Source of the DNA: Cryptomeria japonica
Lineage: Eukaryota > Streptophyta > Pinopsida > Cupressales > Cupressaceae
Direction: 5' to 3'
Assembly (NCBI RefSeq): GCF_030272615.1
Contig: NC_081408.1
Span: 612,317,673-612,381,672, forward strand
DNA length: 64,000 nt
This document shows, in pieces, positions 1 through 13,300 of the stretch. The first letter of the stretch is position 1; the number at the start of each line of letters is the position of its first letter. A program made the position numbers and the translations under genes. The notes under the pieces were generated by a model. That model did not search any database and was not told the DNA's origin. It was given only the letters and a program-made list of their open reading frames with translations.

Positions 1-346
1 GACTTCCTAGAGAAAAGTGGACTTATCCATGGAATCCTCAAAAGCTACTACAACATCAAACAACATCAAACTTTATAATATGCTAACATTTTTGGTAAAA
101 ACTTGTTTGGAAAGCCATCTGAACTAGACGATTCATCCAATTGTAGCTCGAATATAGTTGTTCTTAGTTTAGAAGATGTAAATGGGGCTAGTAGCATCTT
201 ATTTTGATCCTTCAAGATTAAACGTGGAATGTTTGGCAATACTAAAGACTAAGCCTGCATTGGAACCCTCCCAATTGTTGAGCAAATTCGTGAAGAAGTC
301 AACCATGTGACCTTTCATTGTGTCGAGATCTTCACTAATGGATCCA

Positions 347-1545
347 TCATGCAATTGTAGCTAAGAAATGTGGTTCAGATCTCTGCATATTTTGGCAATA
401 GTTTGAAAATAATTTGAATTTTTGTCTCCATCTTTCAGCCAAGATTCCCTTTACTTTTGCTTCCAATATACCTCTTCCTTGGCGAAAACATCCATATAAT
501 CCTTTAAGAGCTCCCTTTCTCAAAGATATCTCCCTTATCCATCCCAAAAAAAATACTTCCTCATTATTAAGTTGTTGTAATTGACTCTCAATTGAGTGTT
601 TGGTGCTAAAGATATTTTTAAAATAGACTTTATTCCACAACTTTAATTGGATCTTGATGTTTTTAAGCTTAGAAAGTAATCTATATATCTTTGTTCCAAA
701 CAGTTGTGGTTCTATCAATCATGTTTCAATTGTGTGTCAAAAAATCATTGTCCTTTAACCACATATCTTCAAAATTGAATGGTCGTCTAGGAATACCTCC
801 ATCACCAATTATATGTAGTTGACTTAGATAGTGATCACAACTGATCACAACCAGAAAAAGGAATTATACTTCTCTTAAAGGATTAAGGAAAGGTGCTCAA
901 ATCTCCACCACAACAAAACCTATCTAATTTCTTTTCATTGTTACCAAAACCTATCATTTTGTTGGTCCAAGTATACATACTATTTTTCATTGGAATGTCT
1001 AATAAATGGTTTAAGTTTATAAAGTTTGCAAAATTCAATTGAGACTGATGTCTTTTGAGAACACCTCCACCTTTTTCATAATTATAAATAATGGCTTTGA
1101 AGTTTCCCCCAAGAATATGTAAATCTATTCGATAAGCTTTCATAAAGTGCTCTAGTTCAAACCATAGTTCATTTCTCTTCATGGTGGGAACCAAACTATA
1201 GACGTGTAAAATGAAATGCATGTTTACTGAAAGATTGTGTATATTACAACTAGTCTAGGAATGAGAAGCCAACAGTGCTTCCACAACTACTAAATGTAGT
1301 TTCCAAAAAATAGAAATACCCCTGGATACTCCATTAGCTGGCACACTATATTTTTTCCACCATCACAAGTTTTGAGAGAAAAGATTCATTTTAACTAAGA
1401 TTAATTTGGTTTCTTGAAGTGAAAAGATATTAGTGTTCGATGTAGTCAATTGACACTTGACCAATCCTTTCTTGTTAGGGGATTTGAGACCCCTAACACT
1501 CCAAGAGGATATTTTCACTTGACCAAGCCTTTCTTGTTAGGGGCT
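347..1545 (-). pseudogene. LINE ORF2 N-terminus: AP-endonuclease-like domain plus linker
   Basis: Translation of the complement from about 1525 gives SSWSVRGLKSP followed by LQETKL, the usual start of the exonuclease/endonuclease/phosphatase domain of plant LINE ORF2, where the E of QETK is a metal ligand. Further on come LHILGGNFKAI (normally GDFN, so the catalytic Asp is Asn here), GGGVLKRHQS, MYTWTNK and KLDRF, all standard landmarks in the right order. A stop interrupts the frame near 1375 and others near 1245 and 860. The family's role is to nick target DNA for target-primed reverse transcription. With the D-to-N change and the stops, this copy cannot do that. Confidence 0.75.
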
Positions 1546-1578
1546 TTGAGACACCTAATATTCCAAGAGGAAATCTTC
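1455..1578. repeat. 62-bp tandem duplication inside the LINE
   Basis: Two adjacent copies begin at 1455 and 1517, each starting ACTTGACCAA and containing CTTTCTTGTTAGGGG. They differ at a handful of positions. The unit covers the first codons of the endonuclease domain, so the duplication lies at the ORF2 start of the LINE remnant. Confidence 0.8.
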
Positions 1579-2572
1579 ATTACTATCTAAGAAGGGATTT
1601 GCCCTTCCCAAATCTTAACATTGACCTGACCTTCTACTTCCCCTACTATATAACACTTTTCTTGATTAGTCTTCCCACCTTTTTCCTTCCATTCTCCACA
1701 ATCAAGAGAGGTTCAACTTCCAAGATGAAAGTTTCTCTATGATTAACTTCATTATTACCATCTAGTTAATCTTTTTCTACCAAATCTATAATTTGAGAGA
1801 TACCCAAATTCTATTCATCAGCTACAATATCACGAAAGATATCTAAAGCACTTTCAAATGTTTTCTTATGGGAGTTTGAAAACTCAAAAAGGTGTTGTCT
1901 CCATATAGAGGAACAGGGGCAAATGTTGATGAAAGATGATTTGATGAATAAGTATAATTGTAACCAAAAGATTCAAGCTTACCATCCTTACCAGTCTCAA
2001 GAATTGATACTAAATTGGATTAAAAAAGAATAGTTTCTCAAGCTCCAAAGGGACTAGTGGTGTGATAGGATTCCCCAAATTGGATTTAGGGAGAACAACT
2101 TCTTGCTTCAAAGGGATTGGTGGTGTGACAAGAATCCTCTCTTTACAAGGACTCGTGCAATCCCAATTGTTTTGTCTTTTGTGGGCCACTAATGTTGATT
2201 GGAACAAAGTGGACTTAGGAGCTAATGTTGTTAAATAGTTAGTAGCAGAATGTCCATGAGAATTGAATCTATTTAAAAAAAATTCTTCCAAGATCTAACT
2301 TTTGTTATGAGTTCAAATTCTTTCAAATATTGAGAGTTCAAATCCAAACCGATGCAAATTTAAACATAAATGTTGAAAACCCCTTGTCAAAGTGCTCATC
2401 CATCTTAATATAAGATATTAAAGCATCACTAATGTCACAAAGAGATCCTCCATTTGCGTACTAGCTAGTGTTTAGTACTTGCATTTTTTAGTATTTCAAT
2501 TTAAGGGTGTGTGCACTAAGATGGTGTGCAAAAAAGTGGACACACCCCAAAAAGAACTTGAAAAAACAACAA

Positions 2573-2765
2573 ACATGTACAGGGTATTTCAAATTTTAAA
2601 TACCTCGTACGCGTTTAGGATCACTTTGCCGAGCCTAGACAAAGCTAAACCATGTACGAGGTTTATAGTATACTAACCACGTACCCAGTTTAGTTTTTAA
2701 AACCCCATACGCAGATTAGAAACTAAAACCCCATGCGTGGTTTTAGTTTCTAAACCTCGTACGTA
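2573..2765. repeat. Cluster of CGTACG-type subterminal repeats
   Basis: Short related motifs recur in both orientations: CCTCGTACG at 2603 and 2755, CATGTACGAGG at 2651, CCACGTACCC at 2678, CCCCATACGC at 2703 and CCCCATGCGTGG at 2729. The shared core is CC(T/C)CGTACG or a one-base variant. They are concentrated upstream of the hAT-like gene and I see no comparable cluster elsewhere in the window. Binding sites for the element's own transposase are the likely meaning, by analogy with hAT and CACTA subterminal repeats. Confidence 0.6.
2716..2753. repeat. Perfect 15-bp inverted repeat (hairpin)
   Basis: Stem TTAGAAACTAAAACC at 2716-2730 pairs perfectly with GGTTTTAGTTTCTAA at 2739-2753 across an 8-base loop. 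It lies inside the subterminal repeat cluster of the hAT-like element, which suggests a cruciform or paired binding site and not a terminator. Confidence 0.85.
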
Positions 2766-3061
2766 TTTGTCTGCTAATAATTTTTTTGCACTGCAGCCAA
2801 CTGGGTCATTTTAACCTGCAGCCACAAGAGTGAAGTAGGGCTTGTAATACGCAAAAGCATGCATGGGCTCACCAAATTCACACAAAAATGCTATGGAAAG
2901 AGGTAAGTAACGTATTTTATTTGTTTATTTTATGCATTTGATGAATTTTATTTGCAATTTGAACTTAAATTCATTGGTTTTGATTAGTTTTTTTAATTTT
3001 TTGTCATGAATATTAGATTTTGAAATATACTACCCCCCAACAAGACACAGCTAAAAACTTA

Positions 3062-6000
3062 GGGCAAAAACCACAAGAGAACCCACAACCAAACCCTCAG
3101 GATACACCTCCATCTCCTCCTATAGACCATTCACAAGCTACGCAAGAGGATTTGATAAACTAGTTAGCCTAAAAAACTACCAAAATAACTAGATTGTTGA
3201 ATGGACTGAAAAAATCTAAGCATGAGCATCATGCATTCCTTGCCACTACCCTAGAAACACTGGCTAGTAGTGCCAAAGCAGTTTCTAGTCAAATTACAAA
3301 ATGGGGAAGCTATAGGGTTAGATGTCATGCTTTTCATGCTGATGGGTTCCTGATTCCTGATTTAGAGAATTGAGAAGGCATAAAGGTGAGTAATCATTTC
3401 TTCATACTTGATAGTATTAGTTTTAACTTTTAATTCGTAGTGAGAGGTCAAGACTCAAGATGTCACAGTCAGACATGGGTGAGACTCCTCAGGGTGGTGA
3501 AGGGATTGAGATGTCACATAAGGGTGAGACTAAGACTCCTCATGGTGGTGAAGGGATTGGGATGTTAGAAAAGGGTAAGACTCCTCAAGGCGGTGAAACT
3601 GAAGGGATTGAGAGGCCATCAAAATGCCCAGAACCTAAACTTAAAGATACTACCATAAAGTCTTTCTTTGGAATTGGCAAAGTTTCTGGTCCATCAACTT
3701 TTGCAGTTGCATAAGCCATTCACAGTAGCTCACCATCACCACAAGGTGGGATTGTCATTGAGTTAAATACATCAAATGAGGATGACAATACCGACACGGC
3801 AAAAGATGTTGTAAGGGATACACACAATGAGATAATTCACTCGGATGCAAATGCTAGTACTGAAGATGATGTTGGTAGGAAGAAAAGAAAAAGGAAAGTA
3901 AAACTGGGGCGAGAGTGGGAGATGACAAGGAGTTTTAAGATTGACTGGGTAGCAAAGTACCCATTCATTGAACCGGTCCCAAACAATGATAAACAACCAA
4001 CATAATGTAGGTGTAAGATTTGTAGCTGGAAAACTAAAAGAGAGAAGAAGATGCAGCTAAAAAGTGTATTGGTAAGGTTTATGAAAAACAAATCATAGAC
4101 GGAAAGGAAACACAAGTAGTAAGATGGAAATCAAAGGAAGAATGTCTTCATGTTAAGTATGTTGTAGAATATGAAGAGCATAACCACAAAATGACACTGA
4201 TTGGTAATAGTGGATTTGGAAATACAATCAAGGTTGGGCTTGAACATGCAGCGAAAGATGCAAACTTGACAAAGATTATTTAGATGAGTGTTGTTTTTCG
4301 TATTATGTCAAGAGGGCGTCCTATGGAAGATTTCCTAGAATTTAGTAATTTATTATCTTTTTGAATGTTCCTCACTATCCTATGTCACATTGGTCAATAA
4401 ACACTGGATGGGAAATGGCAAACTGTCTTGCTGAGGTGGAAAAGAAAAATTTACAAGAGAGTGTAAAAGAGTCAAATTTCATTTCATTATCCATAGATAA
4501 ATTTACTGCGGTAGATAACACTACTTGGGTTTGTATGCATGTGTATACTGTAAAAGAACACGTCTGTCGAGCTCATCTACTCTATGTTCGTAAAATGAGG
4601 GGCAATTCAATAGCAGAAAATTTATATTTGGAAGTTAAGAAAGCTTTGAATGAAATTGGTGGTATGGATGACTTGACAATTGCCAAGAAGTTGGTGTGTG
4701 TTGGAGCTGATGGAGCTACAGTAATGCAAGGTCAAAGGACTGGTCTTTGCGCAAGATTACAAACTAGTATTGAACCATACATGGTTGGCATTCACTGCAT
4801 GGCCCATCGAATGAATTTAGCATATAGAATTGTAAGTGATTTCCCTATAGTGTCAAAAGTTGAAGATCTGGTCCATGAGCTCCACTCATACTTCTGCCGA
4901 AGTCCTAAACATTTTGCAGAATTTTAGATTTTTGCTGAGGGAGTTACAAGAGGAAACAAGCTTCTCAGGGATGTTGATACCAGATGGATCTCCTTGCATG
5001 GACTAGTGGAACAAGTTCTAACAGAATATCAATCCTTGATTGAACTAATGTATGAGCATCGCCTCACAGTAGACAAAGCTCCTGATCTCTTACATAAGTT
5101 AAGTGATATAGAGACTTTGTTAACTTTAGCTAGTCTTCTCCCCATGCTGGATTCAATGAACAAACTTGTTAAGAAAGCCCAAGATAGAACTATGTATATC
5201 AATGAGTATAGCACTCTACATAAAATGACATGCTTGAGCCTGGATGGTCTATATTTAGATCTAACAGGGCGAAGCCCAAATTTTTTAGGTGGCAGATAAT
5301 TACAAATTTAAATCATGCTGAAATTTTTTTACATTTCAATACAAAAAATGAGTTATGTGTCTTTGTAAAAGGATTTCAGATACCAATTCACCAATCTAAG
5401 ATGGGCAAGCGAGGCAGAGCACTACCAGTTAAAAAGGAAGATTTTGACAGGATTGTTAAATTTGTTAGTGATAATTTGAAGTCTATTGCATATGAACTTT
5501 CAACTGATATTCGTGAAAGATTCCCTCGAGAAGAAATAATTGAAGCCATGGGTTGTGTGTATCCTCAATTTTGGCATTCAATTGGAGATAATCCAAATGA
5601 CGCAAAGATGTATCATAAAAAACTAGAGGAATTGATATTGATATTTTCAAAAGATGCATATTGCAATGGACAACCAATAGAAAGAATTTTAAATTTAGAT
5701 CATCTTAGAAAACAATGTAAACAGTTTGCATTGGTTATGAAATACTAGTTGGTTAACTTGGAGAATCCATTTGAACTTGGATCAATCACAAGGCTTTGGA
5801 AAAGGATAGATCAAAGTGAAGCATTGCGTATTGCAATACCAGAATATTTGAAACTTGCCGATTTATGTCAAACAATGATATTGGGGTCGATGGAAGATGA
5901 GAGAGTTTTCAATGCATTAGGGCTTTTGAAATCAAAGATCAAAAACAAATTAGACAAGAATTTGGAAACTTGCTTGAGGTTGTTTGTAACCCAGTATAAT

Positions 6001-6261
6001 GTTAGAGATTTTCCATATGATAGGGCACTGGCAATTTGGAATTCCATGCGTGAAAGACAAGGGGTGTGCAACACTTTAAAAGCTGGTGATGTTACTGCTA
6101 GTGCTAGTGCCGAGACAAATGAATATGATGGATCGCAGACTTAGAGTTAGCATGAAGACGAAGACATTTTTGAATACCTGACTCAGAATGAAGATGAACC
6201 TGTTAGTACTAGTCAATTTCCGGATCTTGACTCCATTTGGGATATGGAAGCCTCGGAGTGA
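3062..6261 (+). pseudogene. hAT superfamily transposase (ZNF862-like), broken
   Basis: A proline-rich first exon (about 3062-3390, ending before a GTGAGT donor near 3385) is followed by sequence from 3460. Reading through stops gives RSFKIDWVAKYPF, then a zinc-finger-like CRCKIC, then LSIDKFTAVDNTTWV, VGADGATVMQG, GIHCMAHRMNL, DTRWISLHG and, near the end, SMEDERVFNAL with LETCLRLFV. These are the successive landmarks of ZNF862-type hAT proteins, the last being the hAT C-terminal dimerisation block. In-frame stops lie at 3712, 4003, 4281, 4925, 5746, 6142 and 6148. Frameshifts lie near 4355 and 5290. Several stops fall where Gln would be natural (for example before IFAEGV and LVNLENP). It is certainly not translated intact. 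Confidence 0.8.
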
Positions 6262-6300
6262 GTCACTAAAGTGAATTAGCAGTTAGTTTATAGGTATTTA

Positions 6301-6789
6301 TAATTACACTACAGTTCTTGAGTCATATTACAATTTCAATTTGCAAAATTGCAATACTATAGTTGTCATTGATGATTTTTGATATTGTAGTCCTTGAATT
6401 TGTCAATCAGAACGGATACTTATTTCATATTTTTAATTATGAATTTGAATTATTAGTAAATAATTGAATTATTAGTAAATTGGTATTTGGTTCCACATTA
6501 TGTTGAACATGAAATGCAACAATTTGTGTCACAAGATCCATAAAATTATTCATATTGCATAACTATTACTGCTAGAACCTTTCTATTGTTCTATATTAAA
6601 TGTTTAACATGATGTTCATGCCGATTAGGGTTTTGTGCTTGTTTTTTTGTCTTAGTTGGCTAGTAAACCGAAGTTGTCATGAGTTGTCCTCTCTTTATTT
6701 GTCCATGTCAACGTCAAATGTGGTCAAACGGTTGGTCATACATGTTTAATGTTTCATCTCTAACTTGCAGATAAATTTCATGTTTAACA
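6301..6789. other. No gene seen; AT-rich flank of the hAT element
   Basis: About 490 bases of AT-rich sequence without an open frame of any length, recognisable domain or clear repeat. It separates the hAT-like pseudogene from the TCGCGAG-rich leader and probably contains one or both element ends. Confidence 0.5.
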
Positions 6790-7370
6790 ATTTAAGTGGC
6801 GACTTAGCGAGTGTTGGTTTGGGTTTAAATCGCGAGGTCTCTAGTTTTTTGAGTGTTAGAATTTTATGTTAGCAAACTAGAGATTGTTAATCAAATTGCT
6901 TTGGTCCCGAGGTCTTGAATTGGTTTGATTCCATGCATTATAGCCGTGAGAGTTAGCGAGTAAGTATTAAGTCATTAATGGTCTGTGTGCCACTGCCCAT
7001 GCCTGTTTATGATGGTAAATTAACATAAAACATCGATTTTTGTTGGTACTCGCTGGGTCACTGTGGTCAAGAGATAAAAAGTTTTGAGGTTTTATGGTTA
7101 TCGCTAGCTCACAGGTCCTTTATCATCAAGTCAGTTTAAGTCGCGAGCTTGCGAGTACTGGGAGATTTTAGTTATCTCTACCTCGCAAGATGTTTTGCAC
7201 TTGACCATTTTATGTTGTGAGGTTGTGACTGGGTGTGATTTTATCTTATCGCAAGGTCACAAGGTATTTGCGGTTAAGTCATTTTAATTTGCGATCATGC
7301 GATGTGGTTGGTATCGCAGCTTAGTTGGTTTCGTCGCTTCCTCGTAGGTTTTGAAGTTGTTTAGCATTTT
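6790..7370 (+). repeat. TCGCGAG-rich degenerate leader of the following element
   Basis: The stretch is studded with variants of TCGCGAGGTC, TAGCGAGT, GCGAGCTTGCGAG and their complements, spaced roughly every 40-60 bases, although the surrounding DNA is CpG-poor. The part at 6833-6962 matches 28,900-29,040 almost base for base over about 130 bases (both contain GCGAGGTCTCTAG, CTAGAGATTGTTA and GAGAGTTAGCGAGTAA). It runs straight up to the first ATG of the large ORF at 7371. It therefore looks like the 5' leader, terminal region or LTR of that element. I see no recognisable transcription signals in it. Confidence 0.65.
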
Positions 7371-10300
7371 ATGTTGCGATTTGTTATGAGCCAGGCGATG
7401 AATGGAACTGGAGCTTCCAAGCCCAAGCCCAAGCCCACGACAAGTGGAGCAGGAGGACCTGGAGGTTCCAAGGCCAGTGCCACTGAGGAAAAGATGGTTA
7501 AGAAATACAAAGAAGAATTTGTAGATTTGATGCCAGGGACTTCCGTTGCTTTGAATACAAATGATTTGGCATGGAAAGATTTATGGAGCCAATGCAAAAA
7601 CCCTACCACTATTAATATGATTAGTTCTGCTCTGTTTAATTATTTCTGGAATAATAGGGTTAAGGGTGTCCCGATGTCAAACCTTTGGGATTTAAATATG
7701 GCAAAGTTAATTGTGCCAGATGTGTATGTTGATGTGGATTTGATCAAAGAGTTGGCCAAACGCTATTGCCCAGTATCTAGGGTAATCAGAAGAAAGAACC
7801 AGTTTGCCCTAGTTTCAATTAACAGAGCTAGCTTTGTTGAAGCTTTCCATATTACTGGTGTTGCATGTACAGATATAGATTTGGAGCGGATTGCAGAGGA
7901 TTATGACAAATACAAAGGTGTTATCAAGAAGCGTACAATCCCCAGATACATGCCTAGAGTGAATAGGAAGCTAATTATAATTGTAGAGAGCATCAAACCA
8001 CCATTTGACATCACACCTTTCCACCATTATATGCATTGTACAATCTATGGATTATGCAGAGTGTTGGGTTTTGATGGAGATTCAACAGTGTCAGCTGAAT
8101 TACTAATGATGGCTATGGACATTCAACACCCAGATGTTAACAAAGATTACGATTATGTGGGCTATGTGGTTGAACACATTCATAATGCTCTAGTTGAAAT
8201 TCAGAGTGGTGCACCCAACCCTACATTCAAGCATTATTCATTGTTGATGCATTTAATCTTGTTCTATAATGTTGAGTTCGTGGATAAAGAATTGGAGCTT
8301 TTCAAAGAAGAATTTGGTGTCTTAATGCCAATACAAAGATGGACCCAGGTTTGGGACAGTAGTTCTCCCCATTCTTCTTTCCTTTTCTTTGAAAATTGGA
8401 TTGTTTCTCCAATTATGGAAATGCTAGGAATAAATAGGGAACGATTGTCAATTAATGCTAGGAGAGTTTTGAGACCTTACCAGTTTGTTCCAAACTGGTC
8501 TATTAATTGGGGAGACTTTTATTTTTTTTATAACTTTACTATGATCAGAGTCTATGGGTGTCCTCGGCCTCCCCATATTTTACCAAAATTTGTTCCAATT
8601 AGGATTGCTTTTATGGAGTTTATCTGCCAATTGACCCTAGTTGAAAAAGAATACCTTGATAAACACAGGAAGGGTTCTCTTCTTCCTAGGCTTTGGGTTG
8701 CATCTGATTTTACCATTGGTAGGAGTTCCTTTGATGAAGTAAACAATTTCCTTAAATAGTATAGGTTGGTTAATGTTGTGTCTAGATTCTGTGATCCAGA
8801 ACAATTTATTAAAGTTGCAATGCCAAAAATGACACCTTGGGCCACAATAAAGGACCATGAACCATTGGATGATGAAGATGTGGTTAGAAATTTGCTAAGA
8901 AAAGATGAAGTACAAGAAAGGAGAAGAAAATGGAAAAATTTGATGAGAGTTGAAGCAGAATTCAAGGCTGCTGACCCTAGTTTCTTAGGTTTTTGCCCTC
9001 ATAGCCCGTACCTGGAGAGGATTAACAAAATGTTGAGTTTATATGAAACTTTGGTGGAACAAATGCCTCAAATTCCAGATTCAGAAGTGGCAAGACCCCC
9101 AAGATGAACATTCTTCACATGGCAAGAGGCCACTTAGTGTGTCTGCTGATGATGTAGAGAGTGGGGATGAAGTTCAATCTCCCCAAGCTACAAAGAAACA
9201 AAAAACCAATGAGGTCGGTACAATTGTGAGGAGAGACCTTTCTAGAGAAATTGTTATAGAACAAGGATAATACTTTCATCAAATAAGGACACATCTCAGA
9301 GAAGCAGGGCAGAATGAAGAACAGGGAGAAACAAACGAAGCCCTTTCTCAAGGCTTTGATGAGCGTGCGATGTTGTCAAATGAGTTCATGAAAGATGATG
9401 ACTTTATTAAGTCAGATGAATTTAAATTTTTTTTGAAAAGATTGAAACAAAAATAATTGAGACAAAATCTAATCATAGAGGAAGCAAATGAAGAAAAGAA
9501 ATAGGAGATCATCAAGGCACTACAGGAATATGATCCTGATAGGGAGCAAATATCTGTGGAACAGGCAAGACAATTGATTAATGATTATGATGCCTGACTG
9601 GGATATCCGGTCTACTTTTATTATTGATCAAATTAGGAAGAAAGAGGACCCAATGTTTAAACCTGAATTTGAAATTGAAGATGTAATAAGAGGATCAGGA
9701 TTTAATCCTAAGTCAACGACACTTGCTGCATGGTCTTTGGGCCCTTCCACTCAAAAGCCCCACCTTCTAAATATCCAAGTAGAAAATAAAGCTGATAAAA
9801 TGATCTGGAACTTGCAAAACACAACTGACACTGAGATTGCCTCATTTTTTACTCAAGTTTCTTTCATGAATTTATCAAAAATAGAGGATTTGTCAAGAAG
9901 ATACACAGAAACATATACCCAATTGATTGCATTGTCTAAAAAATATGAAGAGACACTGATGAAGAAGGGCGCTCTAGAGGAAGAGTTAGTGGAGTTGAAA
10001 GAAAAAATTACAAATGAGCCCCCTCCAATACAAATTACAGAACAAGTACAAGAAATACCAGCTGATGTGACATGTAGTACCCCTACCGTAATCGATCTCT
10101 AACCTTGGTTTAATCTTGATTAGTTTATCGTAATATTATGTTATAGTCAGATGTTTGAATTAACGCATAGCTATTGATGTGGTTTCTCACTAGTTGTATG
10201 CAAGTTGTTAGTGTACCTATTTCGTGGTATTAACATCGAGCTAATGCTTTCAGTAAATTTTATATATGTATGCATGTATGACTCTTGGTTGCAGGATTTT

Positions 10301-13300
10301 TCAGGTACGAAGTCGCTTGAGTGCGAGGTTCGTCATCACCTGGTTTTGCAGGTTTGTGCATACCTTTTTAATCCCTAGAGTCGGATTAGGTGGTCGTAAG
10401 ACCCTAGTTGACCTTAGTCGTGCTCCAGTGAGCATCGCCAGTTGTCGTCGGCGATCCCTTCTTGTTTGGGTTTGCGAGTCGTCTGTTTGGTTGACCTTCT
10501 CGATTTGCGTGCCTGGTGTGTTTGGTTAATCGATTAATTAGTCCTTAATAATTATTTTGATTATTTATGCGTTTGTGCATTGAAGATTAATGGATTAAAT
10601 TGATTGAGAATTCGATTAAATGACTGATTTCGATTGTTAAATGCATTTTGTTTATGCTGTTGAAAGAGAAAGTTTGATATTTTATCGCAATTGATTAATT
10701 GTATTCTGTTGGATTATTAAATTAGAAAGATTAAATTTGTTTAAATGAGAAATCGATTTTTAATTGATTAAGCAAGTTATATTGTTGAAAAGAATTAATT
10801 TTTGAGTATTATTTTTAAATAAAAGTTTTTTTTATTCCAAAAATGGAATTCTTGGGTCAACTCTTCCATATAACCCAAATTTGGGGAAATTGGAATGGAT
10901 GGACTTTTTTGGGAAGTTTTTGGATTGGAGATGGAAAATTGGAGGCTCTGGCAGCTGAGATGGGGATTCTTCAACCGATCTTGCCAGGAACGCGAGATCA
11001 GGTAGGAACCAACTCTCATTTTTTTGTTTTTGTTTAAAATGAAAATGGGGATTTTATCTTGTTTTTAGATTCTCCATCGAATGCCATGTTTATGGATCGA
11101 TTTGGTAAATTACCAGCTTGGCTGGAAGTGATTTAGAGGTGCTATTAATTCCTCATGTTTTTGGGCGTTCGAAACCCTTGGGTGTTGTATAGAATGAGAA
11201 AACCCTGCATGAAAACGTGATAACAGTCTCAATATGTTTAAACCGGATGTATGGTAAATCAAAATTCCAGTAAAATCTTTGTGATGGGCGTTTGTGATTA
11301 TTGATGTCGAACTGTGCATTTTATATATCAAATATATTACCAAAAAACCCGAGCTGGGCGAGGTGTTTAAACTGGGTTTCATTTTATGTTTTTTAAGCGC
11401 CGTGTGAATTGGGTTAAACCGAGCTAGGCGTTTTTTTTTTTCATTGTTTGAAACGGTGGTTCGGGGTTTGGGAGAGCGGGGAGCGAAGCTCCACCCACTC
11501 CCCTCCCCTTCCCCACTCTTCCTCCCTATCGCCCCGCGCGTCCTGTGTGTTCCCCCCCCCCCTTCGGCGGTGCTACGACCTTGGCCGTAGCACACTGCGG
11601 TGGCCGCAGGGCGCCGCGGGCCTGCGGGCACCGCAGGGCGCCGCCGCTTGGCCGCTTGCAAGTGCCGCCGCGTGCGCTAGCCGTGTTTTTTAAATGCGTT
11701 GCTTTTGTTTTAAACATAGTTTTTAAATGCGTGTTTTTTTTTAAAAGAATATAGATTCATTTAAAAGCGTTTTTTTGTTTTAAACGTAGTTTTTGAAACG
11801 TATTTTGTTTTAAACGATGTTTCAAATGCGTTTTCAAGGTAATTTTTAGTTTTAAAAAAAAAAAAAGATGCCTATGATTTTAAAATATCATGTGAATGAA
11901 TATTATTTTAATGATTAAGTTAATTAGTTCTTAATTCTGATTAAGGAGGCATAATAGTGGCAAGTGCTAGTTGAAATTGATTAATGTTATTATGGAGTTT
12001 ATAGGCCAATTGTCACTCAACTTTATTTCAAGACTTTGCCCCCTTCTAATTAAGTTCTTCAACTGTAATTTTGCAAGCTAATATTGTCGAATATATTTTT
12101 ATTGATCTTGGATTAATGAACCTAGATCTTACCTGCTAGCTGATTTGGGAAGTTGGCTAATTGAGGTAGTATTGTTTAAAAAATGAAATAGAATATTATG
12201 TTATTGGAAATGACTATCTTCTTTTAGATTCTCTTTCTGCATTTTTATTTTCGTAATCCGTATTATGTAACTGGAATTGAAATTATGAATCTGTAGAGAT
12301 TGAATTTAGACCAGTATGTTAATGACGTTTTGGAATGGAGATTAAATATCTTATTTTAATTGTTTAATGGTTGCCTGAATTTGATTATCATGAATTTGGT
12401 TTAAGAACTCATTATGGCTTAAATTGCCTGTTCAATGCGTGAACCTTAGGAGTTAGAAAACCAAGAACAACTTATCCCCAGTTGAGGTAGATAACTGTAA
12501 TCTGATTTGGATCTTGTAGAAAACTTGATCGCCTTGTAATGTTTAAATCAATTTGAGGAAATATTGTCCTTTCTGATTATTGCCTTGCGAGTTTAATTAC
12601 TGTATTCGCCTTAATTATGAAATGGCATGTTTTGCTTTGTTTAGTAGGACCCTGTCGTAGGGATGATTTGGTGTTCCTGTTTTAGTCCTCGATTTCCGAG
12701 TTGACTGTTGTATTGTGGTAGTGTCGTTTTGATCATCTCCTCCTTGTGTGTGTGAGTCGAATGATGATTGTGGTTGACCGTTGTTGGTCGTGTCTCTAGA
12801 TTAGAGTACCGTCAGTAAGTGATTACCTTTGAGTCGTGTTTAACCAGATGATTGTTCTCCTTCTTGAACTCCGTTCGTCTTACCATGTGTATTCCGTGGT
12901 TGAGTTCGTCTGAGTTAGTCTAGTGTCGTATGGGAAAGTGGCTTTCGATTGGGGGCCGCGCCCAAAGTGGCTGCTGGATAACCCGTCGAAAGTGAGTCTA
13001 ATAAGTGATAACCTAAGTAGATTAGAAAATAATTTATAAATAAGATAATGTGCCTCACACATGGGATGAATGCTATCATAGATTCGGCATGCTGTGAGAA
13101 GGCCTGAAATGGCAAACCATCTTCCTTGTCTTCACGAGAGGATGTGTGGGTCCACATGAGGCTTGGATGGGCCGGAAGTTCGGATTAGGTTGCCAGGGTT
13201 ACCAGTGTATGGGCCGGGACCTATGAAGACTTGCCATGGTATCCATACCAGGTTGTGTGATGACACTTGTCCCTACGTTCGCTAGTGTGTTGTCGTTTTG

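Larger units (their letters stand above)
1..2470 (-). mobile_element. LINE (L1-type) remnant, minus strand, 3' part outside window
   Basis: Minus-strand coding remnants read in the order expected of a plant L1 LINE. Low-complexity ORF1-like sequence lies at about 2470-2010, an endonuclease domain at about 1545-880, and the linker towards reverse transcriptase at 720-347 (lysine/tryptophan-rich, with KLWNKVYFKN). The reverse transcriptase itself would lie left of base 1. Stops and frameshifts separate the pieces, so this copy is dead. The ORF1 assignment of 2010-2291 is weak: it is a 93-codon open stretch without a recognisable domain. No target-site duplication is visible because one end is outside the window. 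Confidence 0.72.
2500..6300 (+). mobile_element. hAT-like DNA transposon, degenerate
   Basis: A hAT-type transposase pseudogene occupies 3062-6261. It is preceded by about 200 bp of short CGTACG-type repeats (2573-2765), which resemble the subterminal transposase-binding repeats of hAT elements. The element seems to have landed in or beside the minus-strand LINE that ends near 2470. I could not find a matching terminal inverted repeat pair or an 8-bp duplication, so the limits given are approximate and the right end in particular could lie anywhere between 6260 and about 6800. Confidence 0.6.

Noticed and set aside
2503-2520. TAAGGGTGTGTGCAC as the hAT terminal inverted repeat
   Set aside because: No complementary copy was found on the right side up to 6,800, and no 8-bp duplication.
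11110-11754. Open frames on both strands in the GC-rich patch
   Set aside because: They lie inside the solo LTR, overlap in every frame and reflect GC composition, with no recognisable domain.
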